A stretch of DNA of 12,009 bases from Flavobacteriia bacterium. GTDB taxonomy: Bacteria; Bacteroidota; Bacteroidia; Flavobacteriales; Flavobacteriaceae. The stretch is taken from assembly GCA_018500075.1 (NCBI GenBank), contig JAHBAN010000231.1, forward strand, positions 1-12,009, given 5' to 3'. Position 1 is the stretch's first letter. Every line of letters begins with the position of its first letter. The notes below the pieces were generated by a model that was not told where the DNA came from, ran no database searches, and saw only the letters and a program-made list of their open reading frames with translations. Below, in pieces: positions 6,823 to 12,009 of this stretch. The position numbers and the translations under genes were made by a program.

Positions 6823-7443
6823 ATGCATCCCAATCCCGCCTTCCGGACCGCCGAAACCGTAGAAAACCTCGCCTTTGCCCGCGCCCAGAGCTTTGGCCTG
6901 CTGTCCCTGAGCACCGAGGGCGCCCCGCTCGTCAGCCATATCCCGTTTCAGCTCTCCCAAGACGGCACGCAGGCCGAGTTGCACCTCGTGCGCTCCACCG
7001 AGATCACCCGCGCCCTCACAGCGCCCGCCCCCGCGCGCCTCATCATTCAAGGCCCCCATAGCTATATCTCGCCCGACTGGTATGGCCTCCCCGATCAGGT
7101 CCCGACATGGAACTATGTGGCCGTGCATCTCACAGGTACGCTCGAGCGCCTGCCCGACACAGCGCTTGAGGGCGTGCTGGCGCGCCTCTCGGCCCAGTTC
7201 GAAGCCCGCCTCGCGCCCAAACCCGCGTGGCGCATGGACAAGATGACCCCCGATGTGCTGGCCAAAATGATGCGCCAGATCGTGCCCTTCCGCCTCACCA
7301 TCGAGACAGTCGAAGGCACTTGGAAGCTCGGCCAGAACAAGCCTGACGCCGCGCGCCTCGGTGGTGCGGATGGCGCGGCAGAAGCTGGCCTCGGCCTTGA
7401 GACCGCAGCCCTCGCCGCACTGATGCGCACCCCCCCTGCCTGA
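6823..7443 (+). CDS. PaiB-type FMN-binding protein (putative negative regulator family)
   Basis: The 206-residue product matches the PaiB/FMN-binding split-barrel family. Conserved blocks in order are HIPF (39-42), GPHSYISPDWY (77-87), VPTWNY (93-98) and EGTWKLGQNK (164-173). In Bacillus subtilis, PaiB is reported to repress sporulation and protease genes; in other bacteria the function is largely unknown, and it may be a flavin or heme oxidoreductase. There is no helix-turn-helix that I can see. It starts three bases after the upstream GST stop, so the two are almost certainly translated from one message. Confidence 0.85.
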   Translation: MHPNPAFRTAETVENLAFARAQSFGLLSLSTEGAPLVSHIPFQLSQDGTQAELHLVRSTEITRALTAPAPARLIIQGPHSYISPDWYGLPDQVPTWNYVAVHLTGTLERLPDTALEGVLARLSAQFEARLAPKPAWRMDKMTPDVLAKMMRQIVPFRLTIETVEGTWKLGQNKPDAARLGGADGAAEAGLGLETAALAALMRTPPA

Positions 7444-7512
7444 CGCTAGACAGCACCGCCCTTGGCCCCTAACGTGAGCGCCGAACAAGACCCGCGAACA
7501 GGATCAGACCCC

Positions 7513-8115
7513 ATGCAACTCATTTCCTCACAAGCCTCTCCCTTCGTGCGCAAGGTGCACGTCGTCCTCGCCGAAACAGGCCAGTCCCAGGAGGTTGAGG
7601 TGATCGAGGCCATGACAACCCCGATCAATACCCCCGATCACGTCCGCGCCGCCAATCCGACAGGCAAGATCCCCGCGCTGATCCGCCCCGACGGCCCCGC
7701 CTTGCACGACAGCCGCGTGATCACCCGCTTTCTGGACGCCCGCGCCGGCGGCACGCTCTATCCTGAAGCCCGGATCTGGGAGGTGCTCACCCTCGAGAGC
7801 CTGGCCGACGCCATCATGGACGCCGCCGTGCTGATCACCTACGAGGGCCGCGTGCGCCCGCAAGAGCAGCAGTCAGATGTCTGGAAAAACGCCCAATGGG
7901 GCAAAATTCGCGGCGCGCTCGAGGCGATCAACACCCGCTGGATGAGCCACCTCGCCGGCCCGTTTGACGCAAGCCATATCGCCGTTGGTTGCGCCCTTGG
8001 CTATCTTGATTTTCGCCATGACGCGCGCGGCTGGCGTGCGGGCGTCGACGCGCTCGCCGCATGGAACGAAAGCTTTCAGACACGCGACAGCATGAAAGCC
8101 ACCGCACCCGCCTAA
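7513..8115 (+). CDS. Glutathione S-transferase family protein
   Basis: This 200-residue GST has the N-terminal motif SSQASPFVRKVHVVL (5-19), with serines in place of the CPY motif of the upstream GST. The cis-proline segment NPTGKIPAL (48-56) and glutathione-binding DSRVI (67-71 region) follow. The C-terminal helical domain carries DASHIAVGCALGYLDF (about 155-170), the usual N-capping helix. The start is the ATG at 7513, nine bases after AGGA (7500-7503); a TTG at 7462 would add a non-conserved leader. It lies 69 bases after the PaiB-like gene, enough for a separate promoter, though none is convincing. Its TAA stop overlaps that of the converging minus-strand gene. Confidence 0.88.
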   Translation: MQLISSQASPFVRKVHVVLAETGQSQEVEVIEAMTTPINTPDHVRAANPTGKIPALIRPDGPALHDSRVITRFLDARAGGTLYPEARIWEVLTLESLADAIMDAAVLITYEGRVRPQEQQSDVWKNAQWGKIRGALEAINTRWMSHLAGPFDASHIAVGCALGYLDFRHDARGWRAGVDALAAWNESFQTRDSMKATAPA

Positions 8116-8723
8116 ACCGCCTCCACAGGCTGGCGCAAAACGGTCCTGAGCTTCTCGGGCACAACGCGTCGCGGGTCGCTCAGGTAAATTTCGTGGTGCA
8201 CACCGCGCGGCTTGAGGCCCTGCGCGGGCATAAAGTCGTCGTGCATCCGCGCAATCACCGGCGCCTCGTCTTCATAAGGCCCGATGTGCATAATCTGCAC
8301 AGACAGCCCCTCATGAAACGACGCCAGCCCCAAGCTGTCAGGCCGCGCGCCCAATTTGGCCTCGGCCTTGGCAGCCGCCTCTTCAAACAGGCGCGCTTCC
8401 ACCCAGTGCGGCACCGCCAACATCATACGCCACTGCCACCTGTCGCGCCGGCCTGCGCTAAAGTCGGTCCAGTCCTGCGACCACCAAAGCCCCTCCAGCG
8501 GAGGCGCAACAAAATCTTTGCCATAGTGCTTCTTTGCCATGAATTTCATCGGATAAACCACCGAATAAAGCCACTGCACCGCATCCGAAAAAGCCGCCCC
8601 CTCGGGCGCGCCCTGCCCCTCTACACTGACAAATTGCATCTCGGGCAGATCAACAATCGAAAACGCTTTGGCCGAAGGCTGGTAAAACGCCTTCATGTCT
8701 TTCTTCAGATCAGTCTTTTCCAT
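8112..8723 (-). CDS. GyrI-like small-molecule-binding domain protein
   Basis: The 203-residue cytoplasmic protein consists of one GyrI-like (AraC effector-binding) domain with no DNA-binding part. Typical blocks are the N-terminal MEKTDLKKD (1-9), EGLWW (77-81), the tryptophan-rich DRWQWRMM (94-101), HIGPYEDE (146-153) and HHEIYLSDPRR (176-186). Some stand-alone members bind drugs or hydrolyse cyclopropanoid toxins; whether this one is catalytic is unknown. The ATG at 8723 is preceded by AGGAG with seven bases of spacing; a further in-frame ATG at 8792 lacks conservation. Upstream on the minus strand TTGCCG-(18)-TGATAT is a possible but weak promoter. The TAG stop overlaps the GST stop on the other strand. 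With two GSTs beside it, a detoxification role is plausible inference. Confidence 0.85.
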   Translation of the reverse strand: MEKTDLKKDMKAFYQPSAKAFSIVDLPEMQFVSVEGQGAPEGAAFSDAVQWLYSVVYPMKFMAKKHYGKDFVAPPLEGLWWSQDWTDFSAGRRDRWQWRMMLAVPHWVEARLFEEAAAKAEAKLGARPDSLGLASFHEGLSVQIMHIGPYEDEAPVIARMHDDFMPAQGLKPRGVHHEIYLSDPRRVVPEKLRTVLRQPVEAV

Positions 8724-8872
8724 AGGATTACTCCTGTTTTGCCGCCGGTCTCTGCGCCGATACCAGCCTATATCATGGGCGCAGCGCCTCAAACGGCAAA
8801 AACGGCGAAATAAGCCGGTGGCCGGTGCCGCGCCCGCGCTCTTGGCGGGGCTGGTGCAAGGCCCAAGCGCCT

Positions 8873-8892
8873 CCCGCCGCGCCGGCGGCGGG
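8873..8892. repeat. GC-rich perfect inverted repeat
   Basis: CCCGCCGC (8873-8880) and GCGGCGGG (8885-8892) pair perfectly around a four-base loop. No T-tract follows on either strand, so it is not an intrinsic terminator of standard form; it could be a repetitive extragenic element. Confidence 0.55.
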
Positions 8893-8950
8893 CGGTGATC
8901 AGAGGCGCAATCAGGCGGCGCACCCCTGCCACAGCCATCAAAAACAGCGC

Positions 8951-8966
8951 CCCAAGGCCCCTTGGG
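8951..8966. repeat. 16-base palindrome upstream of petA
   Basis: CCCAAGG (8951-8957) and CCTTGGG (8960-8966) are perfect inverted arms around CC. The dyad is compact enough to be a dimeric regulator site about 150 bases before petA. Its binding protein is unknown. Confidence 0.5.
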
Positions 8967-8984
8967 TCAAGGCTTTAGACCGCG

Positions 8985-8999
8985 ACAGAACGTATCTGT
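8985..8999. promoter_or_regulatory. Short inverted repeat, possible operator
   Basis: ACAGA (8985-8989) and TCTGT (8995-8999) are inverted around ACGTA. It lies where a petABC promoter could sit, about 120 bases before the start codon. This is a weak candidate. Confidence 0.3.
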
Positions 9000-9012
9000 A
9001 ACCAATCTAAGC

Positions 9013-9037
9013 TAGACCTGCGCGAAAAGCAGGTTTA
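9013..9037 (+). promoter_or_regulatory. Hairpin in the probable petA leader
   Basis: A nine-pair stem (9013-9021 with 9029-9037, one G-U) encloses the loop GCGAAAA. Only three Ts follow on the plus strand, so it is a weak terminator; an RNA leader structure affecting pet expression or stability is possible. No known riboswitch is recognised. Confidence 0.4.
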
Positions 9038-9106
9038 AGAACCCCCGCAAGAGGCTGCAGGAATCTGCGGTCCGTATCCCGTATAGGCACTCACGCCTGA
9101 GAAAAA

Positions 9107-9112
9107 TGGAGA
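9107..9112 (+). promoter_or_regulatory. Shine-Dalgarno deciding the petA start (GTG at 9119)
   Basis: TGGAGA directly abuts the ATG at 9113, leaving no spacing, but is six bases before the in-frame GTG at 9119. Starting at the GTG also gives MSNAEDHEGTRRDF, which matches the Rhodobacter Rieske N-terminus. Confidence 0.65.
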
Positions 9113-9118
9113 ATGCTC

Positions 9119-9679
9119 GTGTCCAACGCAGAAGATCACGAAGGCACACGTAGAGACTTTATCTACTATGCCACCGCTGGTGCTGGTGCTGTCGCCGCAG
9201 GCGCTGCTGTCTGGCCCATGGTCAACCAGATGAACCCATCCGCCGATGTTCAGGCTATGTCGTCTATTCGCGTCGACACATCCGGTATCGAAATCGGCAC
9301 ACAGCTCACTGTGAAGTGGCTGGGCAAGCCTGTGTTCATCCGCCGCCGCACCGCCGAAGAGATCGAGGCCGCCCGCGCCGTGACACTGGACGAGCTGACA
9401 ATCGACCAGACCTCCCAGAACAAAAACAACTTTGACGCAGACGCAAGCGACGAAAACCGCGCGCTCTCCGAAGATGGCGAATGGCTGGTGATGATCGGCG
9501 TCTGTACACACCTCGGCTGCGTGCCGATCGGTGACGGCGCCGGCGATTACGGCGGGTGGTTCTGCCCGTGCCACGGCTCCCACTACGATACATCAGGCCG
9601 TATCCGCAAAGGTCCGGCCCCTCTCAATCTTCTCGTTCCAGTCGCCGCCTTTGAGGGCGACGAACTGATCCTCGGATAA
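9119..9679 (+). CDS. petA: Ubiquinol-cytochrome c reductase iron-sulfur subunit (Rieske)
   Basis: This is the 2Fe-2S subunit of cytochrome bc1, which takes one electron from quinol at the Qo site and passes it to cytochrome c1; the head domain lies in the periplasm, held by an uncleaved N-terminal helix. The 186-residue product has a twin-arginine signal TRRDF (10-14) and an anchor helix (about 15-35). The cluster motifs are CTHLGC (129-134) and CPCHGSH (149-155): C129, H131, C149 and H152 ligate the cluster, and C134-C151 form the disulfide. RKGPAP (163-168) is the conserved Pro-loop region. I use GTG 9119 because of Shine-Dalgarno spacing and family alignment; ATG 9113 would add two residues. 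The petB Shine-Dalgarno overlaps its stop codon. Confidence 0.95.
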   Translation: MSNAEDHEGTRRDFIYYATAGAGAVAAGAAVWPMVNQMNPSADVQAMSSIRVDTSGIEIGTQLTVKWLGKPVFIRRRTAEEIEAARAVTLDELTIDQTSQNKNNFDADASDENRALSEDGEWLVMIGVCTHLGCVPIGDGAGDYGGWFCPCHGSHYDTSGRIRKGPAPLNLLVPVAAFEGDELILG

Positions 9680-9690
9680 GGAAGCGCGCA

Positions 9691-11016
9691 ATGTCTGGTA
9701 TTCCACACGACCATTACGAGCCATCAACAGATGGCGCAAAATGGCTTCACAAGCGCCTGCCCATCGTAGGCCTGCTTTATGACACCCTGATGATCCCGAC
9801 CCCCAAAAACCTGAACTGGTGGTGGATCTGGGGCATCGTTCTGGCCTTCTGCCTTGCCTTGCAGATCGTCACAGGCATCATCCTCGCGATGCACTACACG
9901 CCTCATGTCGACATGGCCTTCGCCTCTGTCGAGCACATCATGCGCAACGTAAACGGCGGCCACTTCCTGCGCTATCTGCACATGAACGGCGCGTCGCTCT
10001 TCTTCTTTGCGGTCTATATCCATATTTTCCGCGGCCTCTACTACGGCTCCTACAAGGCGCCACGTGAGGTGACATGGATCGTCGGTATGCTGATCTTCGT
10101 TCTGATGATGGCGACAGGCTTCATGGGCTATGTTCTGCCATGGGGGCAAATGTCCTTCTGGGGCGCCACCGTGATCACCGGCCTCTTCGGCGCGATCCCC
10201 TTTGTGGGCGAAACGCTGCAGACATGGCTTCTGGGCGGACCGGCCGTTGACAACGCAACGCTCAACCGCTTCTTCTCGCTGCACTATTTGCTGCCCTTCG
10301 TGATCGCCGCGCTCGTCGTTGTTCACATCTGGGCCTTCCACACCACAGGCAACAACAACCCCACAGGTGTTGACGTGCGCCGCGAGTCCAAAGCCGAAGC
10401 CGAGAAAGACACGCTTCCGTTCTGGCCCTATTTCGTCATCAAGGACCTCTTCGCTCTTGCGGTGATCCTGATGGTTTTCTGGGCGATCGTCGGCTTCATG
10501 CCAAACTACCTCGGCCACCCCGACAACTACATCGAAGCCAACGCGCTTGTGACCCCTGCGCATATCGTCCCCGAATGGTATTTCCTGCCGTTCTACGCGA
10601 TCCTGCGGGCCTTTACCTCCGAAGTCTGGATCGTCATCGCGGCCAACTGGATCACCGGCGGCATCATCACAGCGAAGTTCTTCGGCGTTCTGGCCATGTT
10701 CGGCGCGATCATCGTGATGGCCCTCGTGCCATGGCTTGACACATCCCGCGTGCGCTCGGGCCGCTACCGCCCCATGTTCAAATGGTGGTTCTGGCTTCTG
10801 GTTGTCGACTTCATCATCCTGATGTGGCTCGGAGCCATGCCCGCCGAGGAGCCATATGCGACATGGTCGCTCATCGCCTCGGCCTATTGGTTCGGTTATT
10901 TCCTCGTCATCCTGCCGCTTCTGGGCGTGATCGAGAAGCCACTGCCAATGCCGAACACAATCGAAGAAGACTTCGAAGCCCACTATGGCGCCAAAAGCGC
11001 CACACCGGCCGAATAA
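9691..11016 (+). CDS. petB: Cytochrome b of the bc1 complex
   Basis: Cytochrome b is the membrane core of the bc1 complex and carries hemes bL and bH and both quinone sites. The 441-residue protein has eight membrane helices. Heme ligands H97 and H198 (LHMNG and SLHYLLPF) and H111 and H212 (YIHIFRG and VVHIWAFH) fall at the same residue numbers as in Rhodobacter capsulatus. The Qo motif PEWY is at 294-297, with E295, and G158 is in the SFWGAT segment. AAGGAAG (9678-9684), overlapping the petA stop, is a strong ribosome binding site six bases before the ATG. The gene uses ACA for half of its 24 threonines, unusual for such a GC-rich gene. Confidence 0.97.
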   Translation: MSGIPHDHYEPSTDGAKWLHKRLPIVGLLYDTLMIPTPKNLNWWWIWGIVLAFCLALQIVTGIILAMHYTPHVDMAFASVEHIMRNVNGGHFLRYLHMNGASLFFFAVYIHIFRGLYYGSYKAPREVTWIVGMLIFVLMMATGFMGYVLPWGQMSFWGATVITGLFGAIPFVGETLQTWLLGGPAVDNATLNRFFSLHYLLPFVIAALVVVHIWAFHTTGNNNPTGVDVRRESKAEAEKDTLPFWPYFVIKDLFALAVILMVFWAIVGFMPNYLGHPDNYIEANALVTPAHIVPEWYFLPFYAILRAFTSEVWIVIAANWITGGIITAKFFGVLAMFGAIIVMALVPWLDTSRVRSGRYRPMFKWWFWLLVVDFIILMWLGAMPAEEPYATWSLIASAYWFGYFLVILPLLGVIEKPLPMPNTIEEDFEAHYGAKSATPAE

Positions 11017-11033
11017 GAAAGGACAAGGGACCA

Positions 11034-11819
11034 ATGTTTAAGAAACTTGCACTCTCCGCAGTCGCAGCCCTCGCCCTCTCAACGGGCGGTGCGCTCGCCG
11101 CGGGCGGAGCGGGCCACATCGAAGATGTGGACTTCTCCTTCGAAGGACCGTTTGGCGCCTTCGATCAAAACCAGCTGCAGCGCGGCCTTCAGGTCTATAC
11201 CGAAGTCTGCGCCGCCTGCCACGGCCTCCAATATGTGCCCCTGCGCACATTGGGCGACGAGGGCGGCCCACATTTCTCGGATGCAGAAGTGCGCGCCTAT
11301 TCGTCGAACTTCTCCGTCTATGATGCCGAGCTGGACGAGGACCGCGACGCGATCCCGACCGACCACTTCCCCGGATCGGCTCTGGAAAACGCGCCTGACC
11401 TGTCTCTGATGGCCAAAAAGCGCGCCGGCTTCCACGGCCCCTACGGCTCGGGCATGAACCAGCTCTTCAAAGGCATGGGCGGACCCGAGTATATCTACTC
11501 GATCCTCACCGGCTATACCGGCGAAGAAAAGGAAGAGAACGGCACCGTGTTTTACGAAAACACCGCCTTCCCGGGCGGCTGGATCGCCATGGCACCGCCG
11601 CTCTATGAAGACCAGCTTGCCTATAACGACGGCCACAGCAACTCCGAGCACCACGTTGCCGAAGATGTGTCGGCCTTCCTGATGTGGACAGCCGAACCCA
11701 AGATGATGGCGCGCAAGCAAACCGGCTTCATCGGCGTTCTGATGCTGGCGATTCTGGCCTCGTTGCTCTACCTGACCAACAAACGCCTCTGGGCCCCTCA
11801 CAAGCCCAAGAAAGACTAA
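11034..11819 (+). CDS. petC: Cytochrome c1 of the bc1 complex
   Basis: Cytochrome c1 accepts electrons from the Rieske protein and passes them to a periplasmic c-type cytochrome. The 261-residue precursor has a Sec signal peptide (about 1-22, ending ALA-AGG), the heme site CAACH (59-63), the block MNQLFKGMGGPEYIY (141-155), the axial-methionine region WIAMAPPL (183-190) with M186, and a C-terminal anchor helix (about 230-247) followed by the stop-transfer TNKRLWAPHKPKKD. Only the two heme cysteines are present; the disulfide-bearing loop of Rhodobacter c1 is missing and the region before M186 is shorter. The ATG at 11034 has AAAGGA and AAGGGA upstream, 17 bases after petB. A strong terminator follows. 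Confidence 0.96.
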   Translation: MFKKLALSAVAALALSTGGALAAGGAGHIEDVDFSFEGPFGAFDQNQLQRGLQVYTEVCAACHGLQYVPLRTLGDEGGPHFSDAEVRAYSSNFSVYDAELDEDRDAIPTDHFPGSALENAPDLSLMAKKRAGFHGPYGSGMNQLFKGMGGPEYIYSILTGYTGEEKEENGTVFYENTAFPGGWIAMAPPLYEDQLAYNDGHSNSEHHVAEDVSAFLMWTAEPKMMARKQTGFIGVLMLAILASLLYLTNKRLWAPHKPKKD

Positions 11820-11820
11820 G

Positions 11821-11847
11821 CGTCTGGCGCGTCTGGCGCGTCTGGCG
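11821..11847. repeat. 9-base tandem repeat, three perfect copies
   Basis: CGTCTGGCG is repeated three times without gaps directly after the petC stop codon and before the operon terminator. A tract of this sort can expand or contract by slippage. It is non-coding here. Confidence 0.85.
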
Positions 11848-11881
11848 CAGCACGCGCCGGCGCAGAGCCGTTTGAAAACAG

Positions 11882-11915
11882 CCCCCCGCTTTGTAAAGGC
11901 GGGGGGTTTTCTTTT
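11882..11915 (+). terminator. Rho-independent terminator of petABC
   Basis: An 11-pair stem (11882-11892 with 11896-11906, one U-G) with a three-base loop is followed by TTTTCTTTT. The stem is very GC-rich. It lies 63 bases after the petC stop and should close the pet operon. Confidence 0.92.
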
Positions 11916-11986
11916 GTGGGCTGGGCGGGTCTTGCGGTTCTGGGATCTTTTGAGGGTTTGCGCGGCCTTCGGCATCGCGGGGGGGC

Positions 11987-12003
11987 GGGGGGGGGGGGGG
12001 GGG
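11987..12003. repeat. 17-base G homopolymer
   Basis: Seventeen consecutive Gs follow a run of seven Gs and a single C. The tract is six bases from the window edge in a stretch without a gene. It may be a slippage-prone tract, or an assembly or sequencing artefact; length is uncertain. Confidence 0.75.
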
Positions 12004-12009
12004 CCAGGG

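Larger units (their letters stand above)
8724..9118. other. Intergenic region between GyrI-like gene and petA
   Basis: No convincing gene is present. The stretch should hold the minus-strand promoter of the GyrI-like gene and the plus-strand promoter of petABC, but neither matches consensus well. It contains a GC-rich perfect hairpin (8873-8892), a palindrome (8951-8966), a short inverted repeat (8985-8999) and a hairpin in the probable petA leader (9013-9037). A 49-codon arginine-rich minus-strand reading (8789-8938) is probably spurious. Confidence 0.6.

Noticed and set aside
6322..7488. Long minus-strand frame opposite the GST and PaiB-like genes (388 codons)
   Set aside because: Antisense shadow of GC-rich codons; the plus-strand genes have clear family motifs.
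8873..8892. GC hairpin as an intrinsic terminator
   Set aside because: No T-tract on either strand.
8695..8898. 67-codon plus-strand reading across the GyrI-like gene start
   Set aside because: It overlaps a well-supported gene on the other strand and has a random-looking composition.
8789..8938. 49-codon minus-strand reading with a short hydrophobic start and an Arg-rich tail, just upstream of the GyrI-like gene
   Set aside because: No clear ribosome binding site, extreme Arg/Pro/Ala composition typical of GC-rich noise, and no recognised family.
10782..11033. Upstream extension of the cytochrome c1 frame into petB
   Set aside because: The signal peptide and ribosome binding site fix the start at 11034; the rest is a shadow inside petB.
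9724..11034. Very long minus-strand open frame opposite petB (436 codons)
   Set aside because: It mirrors petB codon by codon, is rich in Asp/His/Glu as expected for an antisense shadow, and no family is recognised.
1..12009. CRISPR arrays, rRNA genes, complete transposons, toxin-antitoxin or phage-defence genes
   Set aside because: No regularly spaced repeats, no rRNA-like sequence and no matching protein motifs were seen on either strand.

Overview
The window looks like alphaproteobacterial chromosome, most likely a marine member of the Rhodobacterales (Roseobacter type). The best evidence is the petABC operon, whose three products align by eye with Rhodobacter capsulatus Rieske protein, cytochrome b and cytochrome c1, with the cytochrome b heme ligands at the same residue numbers. 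Genus and species cannot be read from the sequence alone.

There are two parts with different character. The left part (1 to about 3927) is an accessory metal-handling block: lgt, a Cu+-type P1B ATPase with YHS and heavy-metal-binding N-terminal domains, and the first 52 codons of a CDF-type cation transporter that stops abruptly at base 3560 in unrelated AT-rich DNA. About 330 bases of non-coding DNA follow, then a tRNA-Lys(TTT) gene on the minus strand with its own promoter and terminator. The 3' end of the tRNA faces the accessory block, which is the usual geometry for integration at a tRNA. Codon use also changes across this line: petB uses ACA for 12 of 24 threonines and never ACT, while copA uses ACA for 11 of 53 and ACT for 8.

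The right part (4004 to 12009) looks like core chromosome. A tightly packed plus-strand run starts with dapF (lysine and peptidoglycan precursor), mtaB (tRNA t6A methylthiolation), a CPYA-type glutathione transferase and a PaiB/FMN-binding protein, with overlapping or nearly overlapping stops and starts. A second glutathione transferase follows after 69 bases. A minus-strand GyrI-like small-molecule-binding protein converges on it, with stop codons overlapping by two bases. A 395-base non-coding stretch then precedes petABC (fbcFBC), the whole cytochrome bc1 complex, which ends in a strong intrinsic terminator. The last 90 bases hold no gene and contain a 17-G homopolymer near the window edge.

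The most interesting points are: DapF has serine where the second catalytic cysteine of the family should be; the metal block ends in a truncated transporter beside a tRNA gene; an lgt sits in a copper cassette; cytochrome c1 lacks the disulfide-bearing loop of Rhodobacter c1; and the petA upstream region carries unexplained inverted repeats. I do not see a new multi-gene defence or metabolic system here.
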